Source of the DNA: Meconema thalassinum
Lineage: Eukaryota; Arthropoda; Insecta; Orthoptera; Tettigoniidae
Assembly (NCBI GenBank): GCA_946902985.2
Contig: OX336388.2
Location: 1,217,718,609 to 1,217,782,608, forward strand
Length of the DNA: 64,000 bases
Reading direction: 5' to 3'
In this document: piece after piece, positions 11,216 to 20,515 of the stretch
Position numbering within the stretch: position 1 is the first letter of the stretch
How the letters are laid out: each line of letters opens with the position of its first letter
Position numbers and translations under genes: made by a program
The notes under the pieces: generated by a model
What the model saw: the letters and a program-made list of their open reading frames with translations, nothing else
The model's database searches: none
What the model was told of the DNA's origin: nothing

Positions 11216-12945
11216 GGGGAAGGTGCTGTACCTAGAGACAATTATTTAAAATATATTTTTTAACAATATAGTTTTGTATTTTCTGGGGAAATCAAATACT
11301 GTAAGTTGTTACTGTAAGTGTTTGGCTTGTTATTCATCAACATAATTATTGTTATTTACGATAACAAACTTTTAAATAATATTTTCTTCCACCCCTGTCA
11401 TGCGTCCCCAGGTACGTATGGCTGATGTACCTTGGGACAGTGGGTGATGTACCTAGGGACAAAGGTTTTCTATGGGGAATTTATGTATGATAATGTTACT
11501 GTTATTTAAGATACATGTAGAAATAACCACTACATTATTTACAATTAATTTATTGATTAATTTCTGAAGAAAATCTTAAAGGCATAAGCACATTGACTGC
11601 AGTGATTTGCCTTCGAATATGAAAGCACAACCTTTCGTAAGGTATAACCATTAAGAGATACAGGGAACGGATATTTCATAACATTTCTGGAGGATGAACC
11701 AACAAAATATTTTGGAGGGGGAAGTTTTACAATATTATCTTCAAAAAGAAGACTGTAAACCTCCGAACTGTATGTGAATGTGAAGTAGGAGCTACCAATA
11801 GATTTTGCTTTGTTCAGATACTGCACACTATAGGCTATTCTCCTCCTTAATATTTGCCATAGATGTTACCAACGTACGATTTGCTAGTTTTCTATTTTTA
11901 AACAAATTGATCAGTACAAAATCCATTACACAGACATCCTGATTTTCTAAATCTTGCTCCATTTCCACAGCAAGAACTTCATTGTACAAATCTGCCAGTC
12001 CTGAAGAATCATCACTGTTCAAGTCCACTGAAATATCCTCCAACTCAGATTCACTATCCTTGGTTGTAAATAGTTTTCTCTTTTCCTTTTCATCAGTCTC
12101 TCCTTGGTTGTTTCACGGATTTTCGTGTAGGATTTGGCTGTTTTCCTGATTTTTATTCGGCTTTCTCTGGAGTGTTATTGAGCACTCGAGCTCTCCCTTT
12201 GCGGTGACATCCTCTTTTGCTGGTAGTAGTGCCTATTTCTTTCGGAAGTGGTCGAATTACAGAAGGTGATAGTTTGTACGCAATTGCATCATCCGTATTG
12301 CAGGTGGCAGGTGTTCCACAGGTGCCAGAGATCGTAGGAATTGAATCATTTGACGGAATAGAACATTGTATTTTGTTGCTGCAGCACGTATAGATAACTT
12401 TTCTTCGACTACCGGTACATCCCAAACTGCTCTAGACAGCTTCCCTGCCAGGCCTGGGCGCTTTGCACCAACTTACATCGAGGCATTTTAGTCAGTCTGA
12501 AAAATCAGAAAATACTGTTTACAATGATGTACCTAGGGACATGTCCCCAGGTACACTGTCCCCTGGTACATCATCCCTACTTTTGTTATTCAATGCGACA
12601 ATACTAGTTATAGGTTAAAGTTGGACGGCCAGAAAAATCATGATGAATGCAAAATAAACTACCAATATGAACACAGCAATAACATATGTAAGTAAAATCC
12701 ATGTAGCTGCATTCAAAAAAAAAAAAAAATACTTGTGGTAAAATCTCCAACCTTAAGACGCTGAAAACAATGTTTATCGCCTGATCGCCCAATACGTCAG
12801 CCATTACCCACTCAAACACTTAAGCTAGTCAGAAGTTATTAAAGTCAGAGTGACCAACCACATTTCTCTTAATTTCTCTCAAATTGTATATTTAATAACT
12901 GCAGTGTCCCTAGGTACAGATGTCCCCAGGTACAGCATCCTCCCC
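11216..12945 (-). mobile_element. pogo/Tc1-mariner deletion derivative
   Basis: Ends GGGGAAGGTGCTGTACCT (11216) and, inverted, GGGGAGGATGCTGTACCT (12945), with TA on both outer sides (11214-11215 and 12946-12947). GTACCTAGGGACA-type boxes repeat in both orientations near both ends and at ~11410-11460 and ~12530-12580. The coding relic inside reads like the C-terminal tail of a pogo-class transposase. The DDE core is missing. Confidence 0.6.
11557..12455 (-). pseudogene. pogo-like transposase C-terminal relic
   Basis: Minus-strand segments in several frames: SPSVIRPLPKE and RARVLNNTPEKAE (12425-12153), an acidic Ser/Asp stretch VDLNSDDSSGLADLYNEV (~12025), a short hydrophobic segment with DFVLI (~11920), and a final segment with IVKLPPPKYF and MKYPFPVS (11826-11557). 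The succession PLPK, NTPEK, acidic run and LPPP resembles the poorly conserved tails of pogo/Tigger-type transposases. No DDE or HTH domain is visible. Confidence 0.5.
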
Positions 12946-12949
12946 TAAT

Positions 12950-13340
12950 TATAGTATTTGCCACTCATATTGAAAACACGCTCAGTGAAAAAACAGCCCC
13001 ATATGTTAAGGAAACTTGGATAAATCTACATATCTTAAGTGGGGGGGGGGCGGGGGGTTAGCAAAGGTTTTTTTTGCCCAGGAGCTTCAGCCCTAAATAC
13101 GGGCCTGACTGTGTTGTACACTCGTCTAATTTTGCGCCGTTCTGCCTTACTGCGATCGTTATTCGTACCGCGAAACTTAGCCTCCAATAATTAAAAAAAG
13201 CCTGCCCAATGGCCTCTGGGAGCTGTCCCCCTGCAGATGCTATGTTTGCCGCTAGAGGCGCTGCATACCCTCCACATGATCCGTTCACTTGGCGGTATTT
13301 ACACACATTGTACCAGCTGAAATAAGGCCACTTTATTAAG
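12950..13340. other. Non-coding spacer with G-run and inverted-repeat arm
   Basis: Contains a G-rich run (13040-13058) and one arm of a short inverted repeat, CTTAGCCTCCAATAAT (~13167), whose partner is at ~16236-16251. Likely 5' untranslated sequence of the THAP transposase that starts at 13341. Confidence 0.4.
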
Positions 13341-13519
13341 ATGGTATACTGTTGCGTTCCGTTTTGTAAACAAGGCTCTAGAAATAATGTTCCTGGAACG
13401 AGTTTTCATGAATTTCCTAGTCGAGAGCCGACAAAGAAATTATGGATTAAAGCAATAAGCAGACAAGGTATGTAGCATAAGTTGACCATGTGACTGAAAA
13501 TTACGTTACTTTCTATTAT

Positions 13520-13890
13520 TGCTCCACTTCTGATGATGATGATGATAATCTCCTGACCACCTTGTCGTGTAGAGGCTAGCATTCTTGTCTGTCGGCCCAG
13601 AGGTCCGGGTTGGATTCCCGGCTCTGCCAAGAAATTTAACTCAGGTCTGAGGGCTGGAACGGGGAACACTCAACTTCATGACGTAAAACCGAGATGAGGT
13701 GGGTTCAATTCCCATCTCATCCATCCTGGAAGTGGTTTTCCGTGGTTTCCCACCTCTACTCCAGTCAAATACCCAGATTGTTCCTAATTTAAGGCCGCGG
13801 CCACCTACTTCCCAATCATCACCTGAATTACAAATACACCCCACTACTACAGACACCTCAATTGCACAGGTTATGACACAGATTCTACAA
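13520..13890 (+). repeat. tRNA-derived SINE within the transposase intron
   Basis: Lies entirely in the 13468-13985 intron. It has a tRNA-like head with a B-box-like GGTTGGATTCC (~13607) and a second GGGTTCAATTCCCATCTC block (~13701). The body contains GTGGTTTTCCGTGGTTTCCCA (~13732), a block shared with the SINEs at ~15440 (inverted) and, more distantly, ~50430. Confidence 0.6.
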
Positions 13891-15247
13891 TACCCAAGTA
13901 CACGGAGCTAAATGACCAATATGTCCTAGCCCCACTAATGATAGAACAACAAACAATATAATAATCTTCTGTTTCTATTGTGTAGGTGATACCAAGCATA
14001 AGTTATGGAACCCTAATGACCGCCCCGTCGTGTGTAGTAATCACTTCGTCGAATGTGACTACAGACCAGAATTAAAGGTAAAGCGGTTGAAACCTGATGC
14101 GGTGCCCAGCGTTTTCAGTGACTACCCACCAAGTAAGAAACTTAAACTGTGAGTGCCAAGAAGAAATATTGTCAAATCAACTGTATCATTAAAATGTACA
14201 AAATCCCCCAAGTCAGGCTTTGTTGCGGTTGAATCTTGTGCTTTGGATGGTGTTCCCCCACCTGCCATCTCAAATGTTAATGATTTAGTCAAGAAAGATG
14301 CGTCTACACAAACAAAAGTAAATATGAGACAATTGAACTCACGGAATAGGATACTACGAACACTGCGTAGGTCACTAAGGTGTGCAAGACAAAAAAAATA
14401 TCTGCACTTAAAGGTCACCAAGAGCAACTCAAGCAACGAATCAGCAGGCTAGAGAAAAATATGGTTGACTATAATTTGGACGCAATTGAGGTTACGAGTG
14501 CTGAAGGAAATTTAAAAGCAAAATTTCTACAAGAACAGTTTAAAGTATTTCTACAGAAGAAGCCTAGATGGAGTGACTCAACTATCAGGTATTGCATTAT
14601 CTGGCACAGTAAGTTCCCGGCAGGTTACCGATTTATACGAAGTAGCGAACTGTTAAGCTTGCCTTCTAAATCTACCATCAAACGTTATGTTGGAAGCACT
14701 ACTGGTGTAATGGTGTCAAGTAATAGTGAAGAGACTCCACGAAGATGCAAAATTTACTGAGGGAATAAATACATTTGGCTCAGTTATTGTAGATGAGATG
14801 GCTATCCAACCATGCGCGCTTTACTGTAAAGCAGCTGATGAAGTACAGGGACTTGTGTCAATGGATGGACTGGTAAAAGATTTAGGCCTAGAAAAAGAAA
14901 TCACAACAAAACTGCTGTGCTTTGTGTTCGTTGGACTTGCTTCGCATTTTAAAATTCCTGTGGCATACTTTTTTTACTCGGGACCTAAACGCTGAAGTAC
15001 TTCATCAACTTACTATTGAAGTTATTGATAAAGTGGAAAAGGCATCATTTATTGTTGTACGTGTGGTGACAGATAATCATTCTACAAATGTGAAATTATT
15101 CCGCTTACTTTCTGGGGGTAGCACACCTCTACCTGTCGTGGCACATCCCTTGGACAGTTCACGCAATTTACTTCTGTCTTATGACCAATGCCATATATTG
15201 AAAAATTTAAGGAATGCATTACTGGTCGTGAAGAAGCAGTTATTTAA

Positions 15248-15515
15248 GGTTTTTTTTTTCGTGTGGCCTCCTGAGAGGCCGAGTGCAGGTCTTTCTAGTC
15301 GACGCCCGTGGGCGACCTGCGCGTCGGGATGAGAGATGGAATGGATGAAGATGAATGAAACTGGGCAAGAATGTGGAAGGTAGCGGCCGTGGCCTGTCAG
15401 AAGGTACTGTCGCAGCATTTGCCTGGTGTTGAAAATGGGAAACCACGGAAAACCATTTCAAGGACAGCCGACGGTGGGGCTCGAACCCACGCGTCTACCG
15501 AGTGGGAAACCCATA
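15248..15515 (-). repeat. tRNA-derived SINE inserted in transposase 1
   Basis: Minus-strand SINE. The RNA-polymerase-III B box appears inverted as GGGGCTCGAACCC (~15476). The body has the reverse complement of the TTTTCCGTGGTTTCCCA block (~15436), and a T-run at 15250 fits the A-tail. It splits the P-type transposase coding after HILKNLRNALLVVKKQLFK. Confidence 0.65.
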
Positions 15516-15799
15516 TCTGGTTGGTTCATCAGAAAGTTGTACGACCTGCAAAAGGATTTGAAAGTGAAACTAGTTAGAAGACTGACACACAAACATATCT
15601 ACCCGACAACCTTTGAGAAAATGCATGTGGGCAGAGCTGTCGATATTTTCTCTTAGGATGTTATTTCAGCCCTTGAGTTCTTGAGGCAATATGGGTCTCA
15701 GTTCGGAATAAAAGAATTTCAGGATGCTGAAGGCACTATCGAGTTCTTGAAGCTAGTTAACAAATGGTTCACCATCCTCAATGTTAAGACATGACAGAT

Positions 15800-16700
15800 G
15801 AGTTTCGCCGAGACTACTTCTTGAGAAGAAGAACAAATTATGAGAAAAGAGAATCAAGAAAAATTGTTAAAGTCGTTCCTTTTCACTGAACCCCTAGGTC
15901 TATGGGACGCCAGTAAAAGTATTCAGTGCAACCGTACCGTACTCTTGTGCAAATCAGACATTAGTTTCGTTAGTTGTGCGTGCTATATAAGGGAAATCCG
16001 AAGATGAAACGAACTCCTACTAGTAAAAGATGAACATCACTTATATTTTACTCCATTCTACTCAACAACTTATGTTCATGTACTGCAAACATAGTCTATA
16101 TATTAATTTATGCTGGTATTACCTTGCGATAGCAATGCCATTACATGCTAATGTTGGGTGGGGAATCAGCGCTGCAGTGGTCAATACGCGCACTGCTAGA
16201 AGGACACTGTTGTTGCAGAGAACGCCGCGATTGAGTAGGCTTTCTATTATTGGAGGCTAAGCGCGAAATGCCGTATATTTGTATTCAAGGAGTGCCATGT
16301 GGTCCATTTCTTGAGAAGAGAGCAATTATTGCAACTAATTACCATTGTTGTAGATTGTTAACCTGTAGTGTTAAATCTTCTACGATCGAAGCAATTTATA
16401 GACTAATAGCATGACGAATAGAAGGACCTAGTGTGAGGACTCCGCCATTATAGCACGGTAGTTTGTGGTCCCGCCGCTACAAGCACTGCAAGCGATAATG
16501 TCCAACAACGTGTCCTGTTGTTGGGTCGAGCCGGGTCTTAGAAAAGTGCGCGAGAAGTTACTGTGTGAGATATTTGTGTGAATTAAATTGAATTTTCTTT
16601 GCATTCAGCTCTTAAATTCGGTTCATTGTGTCTTGTGTACATCAGCGTTTTGTGTTGTGAACTTCAAACATATTTCTTATGCGGCTTTGTTAATTTAATA
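15800..16700. other. Inter-transposase region with inverted-repeat arms
   Basis: No coding that I trust. Holds CAGCGCTGCAGTGGTCAA (~16168), whose inverted partner CAGCGCTCGAGTGGTCAA reads on the minus strand near 18232-18215. It also holds the partner of the 13167 arm (~16236-16251). These may be ends of two smaller nested P-type elements. Confidence 0.35.
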
Positions 16701-16707
16701 GTTCAAC

Positions 16708-18122
16708 ATGCCGTACTGTTTTTTGCCTGGCTGTAAGCCAGGGTATGAAAGAGTAGTTGACGATATACGATTTTTTCACCAGCGAAGAATAAAAATCAAT
16801 TTGTGGGCCAGAGCTATTCCACGAAAGGATACGGAGTTAACGCGAAGTACCGGTATTAGAATTTGTCAAATTCATTTCTCTGACGATTTGATAGTAAAAT
16901 CAGGTAATTTTATAGTGAATGGTGAAGAAGTGGAAATCTCTCGTGTGTGGTGGAAGTTACGTCCTGAGCAGTGCCTCATTTCCCCCCTAATTTACCGAAG
17001 TAGTGAGAATAAGTCCTGTAAAGCTCCCAACAGGAAAAAGAATCTCGACGCCACCAGAAAAAGAAGATTGAAGATGGGAGTGGAGCAACGAATGAGGCAT
17101 TAAAAGGTCAGTCCAATGTTGATAAGAATTTGGGTCATTCTAGTGTACTTACTGATGCTGAAAAGACTATAATATTGCTCAAAAAGCGCCTAAAGAATGC
17201 TAACCGTAATTTAATTCGCGTTAGATCCTGCCTCAACTCGGCAAAATCGAGAATTAATTTGCTGGAGAAGCAGGTTCGAAATTCACAGGCATTTAATTAC
17301 AAAGATAACGAACACCTTAGCAAGAAGGAAAAGATAATAGACACTATGCTCAATAAATGCCAGGAAAAATCTCCCAATGGAATGAGGTACAGCAATGAAT
17401 TCATTTTAGAGTGTTTATTGTTGAGAATAAAATCACCGAAAGGATTCAGTCATTGTCGGCGACATTATCTCTTGCCTCTGCCTTCAGAAAGTCGCTTGAG
17501 GAAACTTTGTAAAGGACTTAAGTGCCCTTATGGAGTTAATACGCATAGTATAAATGCTATTTCAGACAATTTTAAGGAAGAAAAGAATGATAATTCACGT
17601 TACGGTGTTCTAATTTTTGAAGAAGAGAAGCTAAGAGAAGAAATCGAGTTAAATAGCTTTTCTGATAAAGTAGATGGATTAGTTGATTTAGGTGAACACA
17701 CACCTGACCTCCAGAAGAACGTACTTGCAAATCACGCTCTAGTGTTTATGTTCGTACCATTCATGCATAATTGGGTGCAGCCAGTTGCTGTTTATGCAAG
17801 CAGAAATGCTACTCCAGGGGACATTCTCGCAAAAATTCGAATATAGGTGATTTTGCAGTTAGAAGAGGCTGGGGCGAGGGTGGCTGGCTTTACTTGTGAT
17901 GGTAGTCAATCAAATAAAAAGGCCAGGAATTCGTTAGGAGTCAGTGGCAAGACAAGCTCTCTACAACCTCACATCCTTAATCCTGCAGATGTTACGAGAA
18001 AGATCTGGGCTTTCTCCGACTGTATACTCCAGGAATCTGTGCGTTCCGTAACATGTAATGAAGACCGTAGTTCTTATTTCCGTGAATTATATTTTCCATT
18101 GTGCCCTGCCATGCTATTTTAA
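16708..18122 (+). pseudogene. THAP-domain transposase 2, truncated
   Basis: 16708-17103 encodes a THAP domain: CFLPGCKPGY, RRIKINLWARAIP and ICQIHFSDDLIVK give the C-x4-C...C-x2-H zinc ligands. After a frame break, 17130-17846 carries a coiled coil (LLKKRLKNANRNLIRVRS), a SPKGFSHCRRHYLLPLPSESR block, and DGLVDLG with NHALVFMFVPF and WVQPVAVYASRNATPGD. A stop at 17844 and then VAGFTCDGSQSNKKARNSLG and KIWAFSDCI follow. Each of these blocks is shared with the minus-strand transposase at 55741-58376, so they are members of one P-like lineage. The 3' third is absent. Confidence 0.75.
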
Positions 18123-19475
18123 TTGTAACCGCTAATTATTTTTTAAAAGAGTATTAGTTACAAAGTAATTCGTTTCCCTTAGCACAATCCCTAAGACCAG
18201 CTGACCCCGGCAGTGTGGAACTTGACCACTCGAGCGCTGCCTGGCGGGGCGCGCTTGAACTTCAGGAGTCTTCTCACTTTCTCCTTCCATTCGTCATGCT
18301 AATAGTTAAATTGTTTTGCGGTGTTATTATGCCGTTATCAAAGCGACTGAGATTCGCACTCTCAATCGAATGTAGACTGTAGATCAGTTGAGACAAAGTG
18401 GTGAATTCAATAGTCTACTGATAGACTTCGTAATGTTGTAGGCTATATGATTCCAATGGAATCTTCTTTCAAGGCAATTTTCGATGCGTAACATGTAGCC
18501 TACTTATATAAGCGGAGAAGTTAATAATTTAATCCTAATTTAAAAGGGCTTATAGTCGCATTGACCGACTGAAAGTTACAATTCAATATAGATCAATTAG
18601 GTGATAAAGCCATAGTTAGAGAGGGGATTGATAATGATGTGCTTCTGAAAGAAGAAAATAACAGAACAGTCATTGGCAGGCTCTTAACTCAAGGAACATT
18701 TATGCCACATTCTTAAGTAAGAATGTATAATAGTAATGATCCTGCGATATTTGTCGCTTTCAAAGCGACTAAGGAGTAGGCGTACATGATTTAGTGAGTT
18801 TTATATACATTATTTTATTTAACGGCCAGCAATAATCAAATTAAATATTTATTTCTAAAACGAAAATTTGCTAAGACCTTTGGCGTCACGTACAATACGT
18901 ACAATACGAATTTATGACTTCGCACAAAATTCATTATGCTAAGAAGAGCAATGCGAAGAATTCCTGATAGCTTGTAAATAAGAGTAAAAACTTGATGGAT
19001 CCACTGTAACGGCCAGTACAGAATTTGGAAACAGTGCTGTTTGAATTATTAGGCAGATTCATATGTAGAGATATTTACACAGTTTAATTTAACTCAGAAT
19101 TTTGGAAATACCTGAAATTATGTCTTCCAGTTACCGTAATTAGAAAATAGGCGAACTGGATTTACATTGAACTGCTTGATTTTTGTATTATTATCGATAC
19201 ATGATGATACCACTATTCTTTATCTGTTTTAAGAACTGAACATTATGGCAATGAATCACAAAAGAAGAAACGCGAACTTCATGGACAAAAACTGTGAACT
19301 AAAATCAAAACTTTTCTCCCAATCTTGCCATAAAGTAGCCAACGGTTTCAGAGCAGTCAAATAATGAATTTCACGAAGCAAGTAAGAAATCGAAAATGGA
19401 GGCGGGGGGGGGGGGGGGATGGAATGAAAATTATTACTTGGCCCCCCTCTGGAAAAAATCCTGCGGGCGCCCATG
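18123..19475. other. Non-coding 3' part of the 9.85-kb insertion
   Basis: No gene seen. AT-rich sequence with the inverted arm near 18215-18235, and a G run (19403-19419) before the terminal CCTGCGGGCGCCCATG. Confidence 0.5.
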
Positions 19476-19776
19476 GTAGATGGCACCAGTTGTGAGACAA
19501 TCGTTCGTGGGTTTATTTATGCAGCAGAATAAATAACCTCAACAAATCAATAATAATATATATTCGCTTATAGGATGCTACTGAATTAGTTAGTCATATC
19601 ACAGAGTGAAAAACTGTAGTTTTTATCGTGAGTCGTGAACTATCCTAAAGCCGTTTGGTTATGTGTGAATTAGTGGCATTGTCCAGTACGTCGTGAAACA
19701 CTACTTACTTGAGCTTTTAGTTCTCGCAGTCGAGTGGTGCAACTGCAAAGGGAGGTGGCGCGCAGTTCGTCACTCC

Positions 19777-19847
19777 TGTGGGGGTCCGGGCGGGGACACC
19801 AAGAGCCCGCCGATGAGCCAGCTTGGTGTCCCAGGCGAAACCCCACA
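19777..19847 (+). ncRNA. Hammerhead-ribozyme-like motif, unit 1
   Basis: The layout fits a hammerhead with stem III open. Stem III pairs GGGGT (19781-19785) with ACCCC (19840-19844). The cleavage-site triplet is GTC (19784-19786). Stem I pairs CGGGC (19787-19791) with GCCCG (19805-19809). The core CCGATGA is at 19810-19816, stem II pairs GCC with GGC (19817-19819/19834-19836), and GAAA is at 19837-19840. Only the second core base departs from CUGAUGA (C for U4). Loops I and II contain an 11-nt perfect complement (19793-19803 with 19822-19832), which could be a loop-loop contact or a competing hairpin. Activity is not shown. Confidence 0.5.
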
Positions 19848-20029
19848 CATGACACGGCACAAACCTAGAAGAATTGCTGAGTTTTAATTCACCGGCCGTG
19901 AAAGCCAATATACCATCTTTTTTGGAAGCCTTCATAGGGAGGTTAAGGCTGCTTGAGCTTTCAGTTCTCGCAGTCGAGTGGTGCAGTTGCACCTACTATA
20001 AAGGGAGGTGGCGCGCAGTTCGTCACTCC

Positions 20030-20100
20030 TGTGGGGGTCCGGGCGGGGACACCAAGAGCCCGCCGATGAGCCAGCTTGGTGTCCTAGCCGAAACCCCACA
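20030..20100 (+). ncRNA. Hammerhead-ribozyme-like motif, unit 2
   Basis: Same layout as unit 1, with the site C at 20039. The core CCGATGA, GAAA and stems I and III are kept, but the 3' side of stem II reads GCC instead of GGC, putting a mismatch in the middle of the 3-bp stem. Probably weaker than unit 1. Confidence 0.4.
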
Positions 20101-20281
20101 CATGACACGGCACAAACCTAGAAGAATTGCTGAGTTTTAATTCACCGGCCGTGAAAGCCAATATACCATCTTTTTGGAAGCCTTCATAGGGAGGTTAAGG
20201 CTGCTTGAGCTTTTAGTTCTCGCAGTCGAGTGGTGCAGTTGCACCTAATATAAAGGGAGGTGGCGCGCAGTTCGTCACTCC

Positions 20282-20352
20282 TGTGGGGGTCGGGGCGGGG
20301 ATACCAAGAGCCCACCGATGAGCCAGCTTGGTGACCTAGGCGAAACCCCACA
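20282..20352 (+). ncRNA. Hammerhead-ribozyme-like motif, unit 3
   Basis: Same layout, with the site C at 20291. Core and GAAA are unchanged and stem II is GCC/GGC as in unit 1. The base pair next to the core in stem I is lost (G20292 against A20314). The loop I/loop II complement is imperfect here. Confidence 0.4.
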
Positions 20353-20501
20353 CATGACACTGCACAAACCTAGAAGAATCGCTGACTTTTAATTCACCGG
20401 CCGTGAAAGCCAATATACTACTTACGTAATTTTTCTTCTGAGATGTTTTAAGATCTTGGTAAATTGTAATTGTATTTAGCGTACCTGGAACAAATCGGTT
20501 G

Positions 20502-20515
20502 GATTTCGGCACCAA
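20502..20515 (-). promoter_or_regulatory. Primer-binding site of BEL copy 2
   Basis: On the minus strand TGGTGCCGAAATCC follows three nucleotides after the LTR end (...ATCCACA). This is the form of PBS seen in BEL/Pao elements. It fixes the orientation of copy 2 and shows that the tandem array lies in its untranslated leader. Confidence 0.65.

Larger units (their letters stand above)
13341..15790 (+). pseudogene. P-element-type THAP transposase 1, broken
   Basis: Exon 1 (13341-13467) starts MVYCCVPFCKQGS. A GT-AG intron 13468-13985 is followed by GDTKHKLW and VCSNHFVECDY and an AVPS box, completing the C2CH THAP DNA-binding domain. A stop at ~14150 comes first, then frames shift: a coiled-coil-like region near 14450, VIVDEMAIQP (~14780), VRVVTDNHSTNVKLF (~15060) and YDQCHILKNLRNAL (~15180). 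These match the catalytic-region landmarks of P transposases. A SINE interrupts at ~15248-15515. Coding resumes with HVGRAVDIFS (~15630) and fades by 15790. Non-functional. Confidence 0.75.
9629..19475. mobile_element. P-superfamily-type composite insertion, 9.85 kb
   Basis: Both ends carry CATGGGCGCCCGCAGG as inverted repeats (9629-9644 and 19460-19475), flanked by the perfect 8-bp duplication GTAGATGG (9621-9628 and 19476-19483). Removing it rejoins the BEL copy 2 leader. Ends beginning CATG and 8-bp TSDs are features of the P superfamily, and THAP-domain transposase relics lie inside. Long C or G runs sit just inside each end (~9669 and ~19405). It may be one large element or a small one that accumulated other insertions. 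Confidence 0.7.
19711..20420. repeat. Three-copy ~250-bp tandem array in BEL copy 2 leader
   Basis: Units start with GAGCTTTTAGTTCTCGCAGTC-type sequence at 19711, 19955 and 20207. Unit spacing is 244 and 252 bp, the difference coming mainly from a small insertion after the GTGGTGCA block. Each unit contains one hammerhead-like fold on the + strand, opposite to the BEL transcript sense. Divergence between copies is only a few percent. Confidence 0.9.

Noticed and set aside
16030..16260. 76-codon frame as a gene
   Set aside because: Lies in inter-transposase sequence and overlaps inverted-repeat arms; no domain or codon signal.
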